From: a virus
Direction: 5' to 3' (one strand)
Length of the DNA stretch: 33,348 nucleotides
Virus record (IMG/VR): IMGVR_UViG_3300020109_000077
Span: 1-33,348 of that record
The position numbers were made by a program, and so were the translations under genes. A model generated the notes under the pieces. That model did not search any database, had not been told where the DNA came from, and saw nothing but the letters and a program-made list of their open reading frames with translations. Positions 5,388 through 11,711 of this stretch are shown here, in pieces. Each line of letters opens with the position of its first letter. Within the stretch, counting starts at the first letter, position 1.

Positions 5388-5805
5388 GATTCCTGCGCGT
5401 GCGGCCTTTGGGTTTTTGTCTCGCTAGTTTGCGGACCCTCATCACAGTCGCCGCTAATACCCTTCGGTATGGCATCGGATTCCATCTACGGCGACAAATC
5501 TTGATCGAGCGAAATGCGTTTTTCCAAGTCTCAGTCAATGGGAACTCTCCATGAAACCTCCGCAGAACGCGGCGGATTTCCTGGATGGCCAAGAACCACT
5601 CGCCCCTGACATTGATCGGAGCTAGCTTTCGATGTAGCCAATTCTCATCAGCCCAGCATCCGTCGAATCTGGCTAGTTCTCGGACTTCACTTGGGCAGCT
5701 TGATTGAATGTTTCTGAGTCGTCTGTCGACCCCAGAGTCGGTTTCGGAGAAACCAATCTTGATGACATGCAATCCGACTGCTTCGGCAAAGTAAATCATG
5801 GTCAT
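5371..5805 (-). CDS. GIY-YIG family nuclease (T5orf172/Mug113-like), probable mobile cassette
   Basis: A 144-residue protein starting at ATG 5805, where RecT stop and this start overlap as TGATG and GGAG lies five bases upstream. The fold signature is visible in order: IYFAEAVGLHVIKIGFSE (the GIY...YIG strands, degenerate as IYF...IKIG), DRRLRNIQSSCPSEVRELA (conserved helix Arg and the CP.....L strand), then WLHRKLAPINVRGEWF, the E/H-helix and 'GEWF' hallmark of the T5orf172/Mug113 branch. A basic C-terminal tail (RRRW, ARQKPKGRTRRNRRLEL) could bind DNA. The gene is clearly lower in G+C than both neighbours and is bounded by 17-bp direct repeats, which suggests recent insertion. Its role (freestanding homing-type nuclease or host-DNA nuclease) is not shown. 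Confidence 0.75.
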   Translation of the reverse strand: MTMIYFAEAVGLHVIKIGFSETDSGVDRRLRNIQSSCPSEVRELARFDGCWADENWLHRKLAPINVRGEWFLAIQEIRRVLRRFHGEFPLTETWKNAFRSIKICRRRWNPMPYRRVLAATVMRVRKLARQKPKGRTRRNRRLEL

Positions 5806-5821
5806 CACAACTCCAATCGCC
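5805..5821. repeat. 17-bp direct repeat, right copy (GIY-YIG cassette end)
   Basis: TCACAACTCCAATCGCC, identical to 5371-5387. On the minus strand it encodes the RecT C-terminus RLEL-stop and the Shine-Dalgarno sequence used by the GIY-YIG gene. Confidence 0.8.
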
Positions 5822-6629
5822 TCTGCTGTGCCGCGGTGGCGAACCGGCTGAACGCCTCCGGGTCGAGCTTCCGCTTTGCCTCCATCACGGCCTGGTTGAT
5901 CTCGCGCTGGCAGGTCGCCTCGCGCAGGCGATCGGCCAGGTGCTCGTCGGCCAGCGGGTCGCCGGGCTGCTCGGCTGGCTCGTCCTCCGATTCCGGCTCG
6001 CCCGAGGCCGGCGGCTCGGGGCCTTCCTCTTCTGTCGGCCCGTGCATCGCTTCCTCGGCGGCGTGAAGTCCGCGCAGCACGTCAGCAAACGCATCGCGCA
6101 GCGCCCACGACCGGGCTCGCAGTTGGAGCATGCGCCGCGGGTACTGCTGCCACGGCCCGGCCTTCTCGGTCAGGCCGGCCGTCTTGGCGTCGGCCATCGA
6201 GAATGATCGAGTGACCGGCTTGCCGTCCGGCAGCCGGCGCACGGTGCAGGTGGCCGTTAGCACGCCCCCTTGGCTGGCCGTCGATTCACTGAATGCCGAT
6301 TCGTCAAACAGACCCGAGGCCCGGCAGACGCCCAGCATGGCGTCGCCCCAGATGCTCGGTCTGCCGTTGATGACGGCGATGTTTTGCAGCGCGGCCATGG
6401 GCGGCAGGCCCAGTTCGGCCCCGAGCTGGATCGCCACCAGCACGGCGGCCGGGGACTTGACGTTGGCCGGGGCCAAGCCTGAGGCGATCACCTGTTCGGC
6501 GAATGCCATCATCTCAGCCATGGTCGAGAGCTGGAGTCCCCGCGGCCCGCGGGCCGGGGCCGCCGGCGCGGCGTGCGCCGGCAGCGGGGCGAGTTGGTTG
6601 GGGTTGTGGGTGGTGGTTGCGGTGGTCAT
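5805..6629 (-). CDS. recT: RecT-family single-strand annealing protein
   Basis: A 274-residue protein starting at ATG 6629 with AAAGGAGCCACGC upstream. After a Pro/Ala-rich N-terminus, residues 29-105 (PRGLQLSTMAEMMAFAEQVI, then KSPAAVLVAIQLGAELGLPP, then MAALQNIAVINGRPSIWGDA) carry the conserved core of phage RecT-like annealing proteins, including the 'G..A....IQ.G.ELGL.PM.AL..I.VINGRP.I.GD' signature. A following stretch (KPVTRSFSMADAKTAGLTEK, GPWQQYPRRMLQLRARSWAL) matches the family's strand-annealing core. The C-terminal 60 residues are acidic and probably flexible. The family pairs complementary single strands during phage recombination and replication and usually acts with an exonuclease; the PD-(D/E)XK protein just upstream is the obvious candidate. 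Confidence 0.85.
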   Translation of the reverse strand: MTTATTTHNPNQLAPLPAHAAPAAPARGPRGLQLSTMAEMMAFAEQVIASGLAPANVKSPAAVLVAIQLGAELGLPPMAALQNIAVINGRPSIWGDAMLGVCRASGLFDESAFSESTASQGGVLTATCTVRRLPDGKPVTRSFSMADAKTAGLTEKAGPWQQYPRRMLQLRARSWALRDAFADVLRGLHAAEEAMHGPTEEEGPEPPASGEPESEDEPAEQPGDPLADEHLADRLREATCQREINQAVMEAKRKLDPEAFSRFATAAQQRRLEL

Positions 6630-6651
6630 GCGTGGCTCCTTTGGGTTGAGG

Positions 6652-7281
6652 CTACTCGCTTAGCGGCGAGCCCAGCAGGGCCCACCGTTCGCCGTTCACC
6701 GTGAACGGCTGCTGTCTCGACCAGATAACCAGCTTGGAAAAGTCGATGTATCTGAATGGTGTGCCGCTGTAGTCTTCGGTTGGCCGAAAGTCCGGGTTCT
6801 GTCGCGGTGCAACCCACCCATCCTCGTCGATGGGCCAGCGGCGAGCCGGGTCGTATCGGCTTAGTCGCGCGTAGGAGTCAATGAACTGCAATTCCTGAAT
6901 GTCCTGCCAAAGCAACTGCTGATTCGCCAGCGGGACGCTCTTGAGTCGTTTGAAGAACAGCACGACCCGATGGCCGATGGCGTGGTATTTCAGGTACGAC
7001 TCATAGGCGTCGCGCTCGATGGCTTTGGCCGCTTTCGCATCCCAAAGCACGACCCGCTCATCCGTGCGACACAGCACGCCATCGGGGCTGTGTCGCAGGA
7101 GTTGTGCTCCCGGATCGTTCGATCGTCTGATACGAGCCGACACAACCGGGGCAATGCTTTCTCCGCCGTACCGTTCCACCGCCGCCACCTCTCGACAGGA
7201 TTGAAGCAGGGCCATCAACTCTTGCTCGAATTGCTGCCCGGGGCGCAGCCGCGCCTCGAACAATCTATTTGTGTGTCCCAA
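6652..7281 (-). CDS. PD-(D/E)XK-type nuclease candidate
   Basis: Up to 209 residues. An N-terminal helix with EQELMALL is followed by a strand-rich core in which SPDGVLCRTDERVVLWDAKA gives the D...(D/E)xK arrangement (Asp of SPDG, Asp and Lys of DAK) typical of restriction-like nucleases, and then a helix AIERDAYESYLKYHAIG. The rest (FFKRLKSVPLANQQLLWQDI and a Trp-rich C-terminus) is unassigned. It lies immediately upstream of recT, where phages often encode the exonuclease partner, but it does not look like RecE or YqaJ, so that role is inference. The start is uncertain: TTG at 7281 overlaps the upstream methyltransferase by 17 nt; an in-frame ATG 22 codons later has a weak AAGAG. Confidence 0.6.
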   Translation of the reverse strand: MGHTNRLFEARLRPGQQFEQELMALLQSCREVAAVERYGGESIAPVVSARIRRSNDPGAQLLRHSPDGVLCRTDERVVLWDAKAAKAIERDAYESYLKYHAIGHRVVLFFKRLKSVPLANQQLLWQDIQELQFIDSYARLSRYDPARRWPIDEDGWVAPRQNPDFRPTEDYSGTPFRYIDFSKLVIWSRQQPFTVNGERWALLGSPLSE

Positions 7282-8530
7282 AGATCATCAAGTCGCGGTT
7301 GATGTACAGGATCTCCCGCTTTTCCTGGGCCATCTTGACGAATGCCGCGCTGTGGATTTCCGTGTTGTAGGGGACGATAATCCGGGCCAGGGGCGTCAGG
7401 TACTTTGCGATCCGCGCGTAGCAGAGAAACGGCAACTCGATGTATCGCCCGTCCTCTTTCCACGGGCCGATCAACAGGGCGAGCTTTCCCTTGTGGTTCC
7501 CCTGCCACTTGCGCTTGATCCACTTGGCGATGTTGGCGATGCAATCCAAGAACGCCTCCAGGCCCATGTTCGCCAGGTCGGTCGCCTTGTCGCTGTACTT
7601 CCCTTTTGCCTGCTGCCAGTAGGGCGGGTCGAGGAAGACCATGTCGGGGACGGGCAAATCGTCAGGCAGCCCCGTCGTGATGTCGTGCTGCCGAATTTCG
7701 TGCTTGCGGGCCTCGATCGGCGTCAGGTCCGAAACGTAGTACCGTCGCCAGCGTTTGCGGCACACGTCGATGGTCACGGCCCCGCCACCGAACGGATCAA
7801 ACACCACGTCAAACGGCTTGGTGTAGTAGTAGAGCAGGTTGTCGATGATCTCCGGCGGGATGTTGCCGAAGATCCGGATCTGGTTGGTGGCCATCGGGAA
7901 GCTCCAATTCGCGTAGACCTTACGCTCAAAGTCTGACTCGTGCGAGATTGCAGATTTTTTCGCTTTCGGAAGTGCTTCCGATTCCGAAATTTTCTGCAAG
8001 AACTCGTTTACGGCTCCAATAGCAAGCCCCACCGCGTCCGCGATTTCCTGTTGCGTATGGCAGGCCAGCCACATGGCGGTCATCTTCTCTTCGCGCTCCG
8101 CCTGTAGCTGGTCGTCGATGTCTTGGAGGTAGGTGCGGACCTGGCGTTCCGTCACTGACAGCACTTCAGCGATCTCAGCCTTCTCGCAGCCCTCGCCTCC
8201 CATATAGAGCCGGATGGCCATCTTGGACTTATCCCGCTCCGTAAGCTGCTTGCCAGCCGTGGCGTTGCGTCGGCAGGCGAGGGCCATGAACTCCGCGTCG
8301 CTGGCGGTCTTGGTGACTGTCACCCGGATCGTCTCGCACTTCCTCGTCTTGTGCGCCGTCCAGCGATGCCAACCGTCGATCAACTCGTTGTGCTGGTTGA
8401 CCTCGATGGGTGGCAGCAACTCGACCACCTCGGCGTATCGCTGAACCAGGGCCGGATCTTTCTCGATGCGCGGATACAGGTCTTCACGCATCACGACATC
8501 GGCAACGGGCAGTTCACCGTTCGTTTTCAT
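7265..8530 (-). CDS. ParB-N domain / HTH / DNA methyltransferase fusion
   Basis: A 421-residue protein; ATG 8530 is chosen because GGAG lies at good spacing. Residues 1-90 form a ParB/Srx-like domain with the signature LIDGWHRWTAHK (50-61). Two HTH segments follow: KAEIAEVLSVTERQVRTYL (117-135) and TQQEIADAVGLAIGAVNEFL (159-178). The C-terminal half is an amino-methyltransferase with motif I VFDPFGGGAVTIDV (243-256) and the catalytic DPPYW (301-305), so it should methylate the exocyclic amino group of adenine or cytosine. The motif order (I before IV) is opposite to the other methyltransferase at 31-33 kb. Such fusions are common in phage early regions; DNA protection, partition-like binding or transcription control are all possible. 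It overlaps the upstream zinc-ribbon gene by 17 nt. Confidence 0.85.
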   Translation of the reverse strand: MKTNGELPVADVVMREDLYPRIEKDPALVQRYAEVVELLPPIEVNQHNELIDGWHRWTAHKTRKCETIRVTVTKTASDAEFMALACRRNATAGKQLTERDKSKMAIRLYMGGEGCEKAEIAEVLSVTERQVRTYLQDIDDQLQAEREEKMTAMWLACHTQQEIADAVGLAIGAVNEFLQKISESEALPKAKKSAISHESDFERKVYANWSFPMATNQIRIFGNIPPEIIDNLLYYYTKPFDVVFDPFGGGAVTIDVCRKRWRRYYVSDLTPIEARKHEIRQHDITTGLPDDLPVPDMVFLDPPYWQQAKGKYSDKATDLANMGLEAFLDCIANIAKWIKRKWQGNHKGKLALLIGPWKEDGRYIELPFLCYARIAKYLTPLARIIVPYNTEIHSAAFVKMAQEKREILYINRDLMIFGTHK

Positions 8531-8720
8531 TCCTGACTCCATGCCAGACTGGAAACCCCACAAACCTTCCGCAGCGGGCGCAGTCGCGGCGGGTGGACCG
8601 GCCCTCGTGGATCGGCACGTCGCGGAACTCTCCAGCCCCGCACCGCGCACAGCAGCCCGGCGGCCGCTCCGCGGGCCGTCTGACCGACAGAATCGCAATC
8701 GTCCGGTCACTCGGGATCAT
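8514..8720 (-). CDS. 68-aa zinc-ribbon protein
   Basis: The ATG at 8720 has GGGGAGGAGAGC upstream, much better than the longer in-frame alternative from 8990. The protein begins MIPSDRTIAILSVRRPAERP and carries two Cys knuckles, CCARCG at 28-33 and DCARCG at about 51-56, with a basic stretch between, the spacing of a small zinc ribbon. Ribbons of this type bind nucleic acid or stabilise a small fold; no further assignment. Its last codons overlap the methyltransferase start. The 260 bp upstream (8721-8980) hold no ORF with a credible start; a TTG-initiated 78-codon frame there looks like chance. Confidence 0.6.
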   Translation of the reverse strand: MIPSDRTIAILSVRRPAERPPGCCARCGAGEFRDVPIHEGRSTRRDCARCGRFVGFPVWHGVRNENER

Positions 8721-8980
8721 GCTCTCCTCCCCTCCCCGCCAGCCGCCGCGCGCAGAATGGGCCGGGCGCCGTGTCGGGTGACCGCCCGGCGATGCCGCTG
8801 GATGAGAAGGCGCGCGGCGGGCTGGGCAGGACGGAGACAACCACGGACGAGACAACAACCAAGAATCAAGCACAAGACCCCGCCCCGGCCCCGTGCGCGC
8901 TGGGCTGACCGCACCCAGGCCGCCGCAGGCAGCCGGTCTGCGCGGAATGACAACGCGCACGGGAGACCGAGGGCGTGGTG

Positions 8981-9556
8981 TCAGGCGCATGGCATGGCCC
9001 CCTTTGGCCGGTCAACGTGCTCGGCTTCGAGCCGATCCTTTTCCGCCATTGCGTCGCGTTGCCGGCGGAACAATGCGACCACCGTTTCCTCGCCCGAGGG
9101 CGACAACCCCGACAGGCTCCACTTGGCCAGCCGAACCCTGTCGATGCGCAGCGTGCCGAAGAGCACGCCGCAGGCCATGACGTGGCGGTGTTCGACGAAA
9201 TACAGTCGGCACTCCAGACTTGACCCCAGGTGCGCGAAGAGCGCCCAGGCCGAAAACCTTGCCAGTGCGATGCCGCAGGCCCGGCAGCGGTAGCGGCGGT
9301 CCAATATCTCGAGTGGCCGCCTCGCGCCTTCGTGGCGCTCGGCTTCGGCGGCCGTCTCAATGAGCATCCCGCCGCACTTGAGACAGCGAGGTCTGGCTGC
9401 CCGGTGCAGCTCCAGCGACGTGATGAAGCGGACCGCCCCGCACACATCGCAGCGAAACGACTGGTGGGTGGCGCTCGTGCGCCGCACACGCCGACGCCCA
9501 GCCGGGCGATCATGGGCGTAGCCGCCATAGTCGTCGGTGTAAGGCGATCGTCGCAT
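8981..9556 (-). CDS. Zinc-binding hypothetical protein, first gene of the early operon
   Basis: A 191-residue protein from ATG 9556 (GGCGGGAGGCAGTG upstream). A basic N-terminus (RPAGRRRVRRTSATHQSFR) leads to CDVCG and CLKCGG, a two-knuckle zinc ribbon at about residues 36-65, then a third knuckle CRACG in LDRRYRCRACGIALARFSAW. The C-terminal half (CRLYFVEHRHVMACG, LFGTLRIDRVRLAKWSLSGL, EETVVALFRRQRDAMAEKDR) mixes strands and a charged helix; I do not recognise it. As the first gene behind a strong promoter with a built-in operator (9688-9716), it is likely expressed early. A nucleic-acid-binding regulator or an antirepression factor would fit, but that is inference. Confidence 0.6.
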   Translation of the reverse strand: MRRSPYTDDYGGYAHDRPAGRRRVRRTSATHQSFRCDVCGAVRFITSLELHRAARPRCLKCGGMLIETAAEAERHEGARRPLEILDRRYRCRACGIALARFSAWALFAHLGSSLECRLYFVEHRHVMACGVLFGTLRIDRVRLAKWSLSGLSPSGEETVVALFRRQRDAMAEKDRLEAEHVDRPKGAMPCA

Positions 9557-9687
9557 CACTGCCTCCCGCCGGCGGCGCCGCGGGGGAAAGGAGTAAAGAC
9601 CCACGGCGCCGCCAAGCCAAGGAACTCAGGTGATACTGGCGGCCGATGGACTAAACCCTCTGACACCAGCCGCCACAACAGCGAGAT

Positions 9688-9716
9688 AGATTACAGAATC
9701 CTGTAACCGCTGTCAA
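9688..9716 (-). promoter_or_regulatory. Sigma-70-type promoter of the leftward early operon
   Basis: On the minus strand: consensus -35 TTGACA (9716-9711), 17-bp spacer, -10 TAATCT (9693-9688). Transcription would start near 9681, about 125 nt before the first early gene (8981-9556). The match and spacing are close to ideal for a housekeeping sigma factor. Confidence 0.7.
9691..9706. promoter_or_regulatory. Palindromic operator inside the early promoter
   Basis: TTACAGAATCCTGTAA: perfect 6-bp arms around AATC, lying entirely between and over the -35/-10 elements. A bound dimer would block the promoter. Its left half with flank (ATTACAGAAT) recurs at 9972-9981 over the promoter of the HTH gene. 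Confidence 0.65.
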
Positions 9717-9761
9717 CAAGAAGTCCGCCACAAAATGTGGTGGGCTGTGCGGGGGGGCCTA

Positions 9762-9962
9762 CTACCCCTTGTCACCCTGCTTTCGGGCGTCGAGTAGGCG
9801 CTGAATCTCCGAGTTGGGAATCGCCCAGGAGTGTTTGCCGAGCCTTTGGGCCCTGATTTGGCCCGCGCGGATCATCTGGCAGATGCGCCCATCGGTCAAG
9901 CCGAGGGCCTCTGCTACCTCGTGGGTCGATAGGTAAGTCTCGGAAGCTAGCACGTTTTCCAT
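9762..9962 (-). CDS. Excisionase/HTH_17-type DNA-binding protein
   Basis: A 66-residue protein starting at ATG 9962. ETYLSTHEVAEALGLTDGRI is a winged HTH of the excisionase (HTH_17/MerR-like) type; CQMIRAGQIRAQRLGKHSWA is its recognition wing, and IPNSEIQRLLDARKQ the C-terminal helix. Such proteins bend DNA for excision or repress promoters. GGAGG lies only one base before the ATG, too close for normal initiation, while a promoter -10 (9970-9975) sits such that transcription should start at the ATG itself. A leaderless mRNA is therefore likely, or else a GTG four codons in is used. It is next to a candidate attachment region, which suits Xis, and to shared operator half-sites, which suits a repressor. 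Confidence 0.7.
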   Translation of the reverse strand: MENVLASETYLSTHEVAEALGLTDGRICQMIRAGQIRAQRLGKHSWAIPNSEIQRLLDARKQGDKG

Positions 9963-9969
9963 GCCTCCA

Positions 9970-9997
9970 TTATTACAGAATTCCGAAGTCCAATCAA
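9970..9997 (-). promoter_or_regulatory. Promoter of the HTH gene, predicted leaderless transcript
   Basis: Minus strand TTGATT (9997-9992), 16-bp spacer, TAATAA (9975-9970). The expected start site, seven bases on, falls on the A of the gene's ATG. The 10-bp ATTACAGAAT half-operator (9972-9981) overlaps the -10, as in the early promoter. Confidence 0.5.
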
Positions 9998-10107
9998 TCC
10001 GTTTCGAGGCGCTACGCTCGGGCAACTCACCACGGTGGTTCTCTCGGGGGGACACGCGCAACGGGTCCCCAACCCGATAACGCGCAAACCCACCACAAGC
10101 GGCAGAG

Positions 10108-10130
10108 TGGCCACGACTCAGTCGTGGCCA
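10108..10130. repeat. Perfect 23-bp palindrome
   Basis: TGGCCACGACT-C-AGTCGTGGCCA: 11-bp arms around a single base. No T-run follows on either strand, so it is not a standard intrinsic terminator. It lies eight bases from the tRNA-like 3' end, inside a 309-bp gene-free stretch (9963-10271) that otherwise holds the HTH promoter and the tRNA-like piece. A recombinase, excisionase or dimeric regulator site is possible. Confidence 0.7.
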
Positions 10131-10137
10131 GTCCGAG

Positions 10138-10183
10138 CACCCCCTAGGGGAGTCGAACCCCTGTTCTCGGACTGAGAACCCGA
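10138..10183 (-). other. tRNA 3'-part (anticodon arm, T-arm, acceptor 3' strand); candidate attachment core
   Basis: Read on the minus strand from 10183: a 5-bp anticodon stem TCGGG/TCCGA closing the 7-base loop TTCTCAG (anticodon CUC if real), a four-base variable loop, a perfect T-arm AGGGG-TTCGACT-CCCCT (10162-10146) with the invariant TTCGA, and AGGGGGT plus a discriminator base. The 5' acceptor strand and D-arm are missing: upstream I find no ACCCCCT partner. tRNA 3' halves of this kind are the usual identity segment of integrase attachment sites. GTTCTC/GAGAAC also forms a 6-bp inverted pair within it, as in recombinase core sites. Confidence 0.55.
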
Positions 10184-10271
10184 TGTGCAGTTAGGGTGGG
10201 TCTAGTTGGGCCAGAACAGCCCGAGAATCGCCGCCACGGGCCAGCTAGGGCCATTGGCGACGGCAAGAGAG

Positions 10272-10484
10272 TTAGGATGGCCGCCAGCGCGATTCCATGG
10301 CATCCAGCCCGCACCGTAGAGCGACCCAAAGCACGTCTTCCGCCGACCAGTCGCGCCTCGCCGGGTCGGGATCGGGCCGGATCGCGTTGCGCGCGACCGC
10401 GATCCTTTCCGCCTGGGCGGTCAGGGCGGGGTCGTACCGGCTGAGCAATCGCTCGAATCGGCCGTAGTTGAGTACCGCTGCCAT
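10272..10484 (-). CDS. Hypothetical 70-aa protein
   Basis: ATG at 10484 with GCAGGAGGGAGGCA upstream. The sequence (MAAVLNYGRFERLLSRYDPA, then RIAVARNAIRPDPDPARRDW, then SAEDVLWVALRCGLDAMESR) is helical with a conserved-looking C-terminal helix but no known motif. The RBS is the end of a structured element (10486-10533) that contains a complementary CTCCTG, so initiation may be controlled by RNA folding. Last gene of the leftward small-gene operon before the attachment-like region. Confidence 0.5.
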   Translation of the reverse strand: MAAVLNYGRFERLLSRYDPALTAQAERIAVARNAIRPDPDPARRDWSAEDVLWVALRCGLDAMESRWRPS

Positions 10485-10485
10485 T

Positions 10486-10533
10486 GCCTCCCTCCTGCGG
10501 CCGTCGGGCCGCGATGCAGGCCAGGAGTCTCAC
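10486..10533 (-). promoter_or_regulatory. Structured RBS element, short form
   Basis: Minus strand: CTCCTGGCC near the stop of gene 10530-10850, then GCGGCC-CGAC-GGCCGC hairpin, ending in CAGGAGG, the Shine-Dalgarno of gene 10272-10484. CTCCTG is the exact complement of CAGGAG. It looks like the 11712-11905 element with its middle removed. Confidence 0.5.
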
Positions 10534-10850
10534 CTATGGTGGCGGCCCTGATGACCGCCCCCCTTTTCGCGCACCCGGACGAGTTGCGGCTGATCCCCTT
10601 CCGGCCGGGGCTGCTCAGCCACATAGAGTTCCAGCCGCACACGGCGGCCGCGGATCGTGACTTTGACCTCGTAGATCGCCGCCATCCGATTTTTTTCCTT
10701 AGCCGCTTTCTTCAGCCGCGCCTCGTCGCAGGCTCGCTCCAGTTCGGCGGCCGCCCGAGCAAACAGCGGGCCCTCGTCCTGCGCCGGCAGACCGGCGATG
10801 GCCATATACTCGCGCACGGCCTGGACCGTGACGTACCACCCCTGGATCAT
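10530..10850 (-). CDS. Hypothetical 106-aa protein
   Basis: ATG at 10850 behind AAGGAGATTGCC. The N-terminal half is helical (VQAVREYMAIAGLPAQDEGP, LFARAAAELERACDEARLKK), followed by a Lys-rich turn and a beta-rich part (YEVKVTIRGRRVRLELYVAE) and a Gly/His/Arg-rich tail. An A7 run (minus strand, 10696-10690) precedes an in-frame ATG at the junction, so transcript slippage or an internal start giving the beta-rich half alone is conceivable. No family recognised. Confidence 0.5.
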   Translation of the reverse strand: MIQGWYVTVQAVREYMAIAGLPAQDEGPLFARAAAELERACDEARLKKAAKEKNRMAAIYEVKVTIRGRRVRLELYVAEQPRPEGDQPQLVRVREKGGGHQGRHHR

Positions 10851-10944
10851 GGCAATCTCCTTTTTTTCCAGGGGGCCGGCGCGGCAGGTCCTACATCACG
10901 CCGCGCCAGCCCTCCCGTCGACGGGCAGAGCGGGGCGGGGGAGA

Positions 10945-11187
10945 TCATGGGCACTTACGGGCAGCCGCTTGTCGGAGGGATAAATCCTCGCCAGTTTCGC
11001 CGTCGGAGAATCGGTACTCCGCGACGCTGCCGGTCTGCCTGTTGCTGCTCTGGTGCCGATGCAGAGAGCACACCCTACATGTGTCGGTGCTGCTCAGTTG
11101 CGTGCCGGCACCAGCGTAGACCGGGCCTTCAGCCCAATCGTGGGCGGCGTCGATGGCGTCCAGTAGTTTTTGCGTGGTCGCTTTCAT
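10945..11187 (-). CDS. Hypothetical 80-aa protein with Cys/His cluster
   Basis: ATG at 11187 with a purine-rich AAAGAGAGAAAAGCC leader. It starts MKATTQKLLDAIDAAHDWAE and includes DTCRVCSLHRHQSSNRQTG, a Cys-x2-Cys with nearby His residues that could form a small metal site, then a charged C-terminus. Preceded by structured element copy 11203-11352. Role unknown. Confidence 0.5.
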   Translation of the reverse strand: MKATTQKLLDAIDAAHDWAEGPVYAGAGTQLSSTDTCRVCSLHRHQSSNRQTGSVAEYRFSDGETGEDLSLRQAAARKCP

Positions 11188-11202
11188 GGCTTTTCTCTCT
11201 TT

Positions 11203-11352
11203 CGTGCCGGCTGCCGGCCGGCTCGGTTGCGCCCTGTTGCCCGGGCGCTGGGCATGTCAGCCCCCGCCTGCGCTGGGCGGGGTAGCGGCTCGCGCCGCAA
11301 GTGTAACCGTGGCCGGTGACTGGTCGGCCGCGGCGCCGGCCAGGAGAGTCAA
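11203..11352 (-). promoter_or_regulatory. Structured intergenic element, copy 1
   Basis: About 150 bp, clearly homologous to 11746-11905: both contain CTCCTGGCC, GCGGCC, AGTCAC, GCGCGxGCCGCTxCC, CGCCCGGGC and CAGGGCGCAAC in the same order, though the middle has diverged. It fills the space between two small genes and contains several G+C-rich self-complementary stretches. This copy lacks the terminal CAGGAGG. Confidence 0.55.
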
Positions 11353-11708
11353 TCGGCCAGGGCCGCCAGCACGGCGGCCTGCCGACGCCGCACTTCAGCG
11401 TCATCAAGGGGTTGCCATCCCTCGCGGAGGGCAACCCGGATTCCCCAACGCCTTGGCTCGCCCACCCCATCGCCAGGCTCGGGGGAGAGCTCCACGTAGC
11501 CAAGCCCCAAGGATTCGCCAGCGGGTGTCGGGACCAGGACGACCCGGCCCGATCCCCAGAAGGAACCGGGCGGGTACTCCTGCACCTCCTTTTCCAGCAG
11601 GCCCTTCTCTAGGGCCTGCTGTCTCTGCGCAGCGGAGAGCTTCATTTCTCCGCCGTAAGCCAGCCAATCCAGCTGGCTGCGGTTGTACTCACCAAGCGTG
11701 AGAATCAT
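11349..11708 (-). CDS. Hypothetical 119-aa protein
   Basis: ATG at 11708 with CAGGAGGAAGCG upstream. MILTLGEYNRSQLDWLAYGG is followed by a helix (SAAQRQQALEKGLLEKEVQE), a strand region (GSGRVVLVPTPAGESLGLGY, VELSPEPGD) and a C-terminal helix (DDAEVRRRQAAVLAALAD). Compact alpha/beta protein; no recognised family. Flanked on both sides by copies of the structured intergenic element, so its expression may be controlled at the RBS. Confidence 0.5.
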   Translation of the reverse strand: MILTLGEYNRSQLDWLAYGGEMKLSAAQRQQALEKGLLEKEVQEYPPGSFWGSGRVVLVPTPAGESLGLGYVELSPEPGDGVGEPRRWGIRVALREGWQPLDDAEVRRRQAAVLAALAD

Positions 11709-11711
11709 CGC

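Noticed and set aside
5177-5485. 102-codon minus-strand frame
   Set aside because: Overlaps the acidic miniprotein and GIY-YIG genes out of frame; its sequence is Arg/Gly-rich shadow.
8717-8953. 78-codon frame starting at TTG, ending in ATGA with the zinc-ribbon gene
   Set aside because: TTG start without RBS and Arg/Ala-rich composition; the ATGA overlap alone is not enough.
9728-9740. CCACA-AAA-TGTGG hairpin as terminator downstream of the HTH gene
   Set aside because: Short stem and no T-run on the minus strand; left unassigned.
10138-10260. Complete tRNA gene on the minus strand
   Set aside because: Only the 3' part is convincing; no matching 5' acceptor strand or D-arm upstream, so reported as a fragment.
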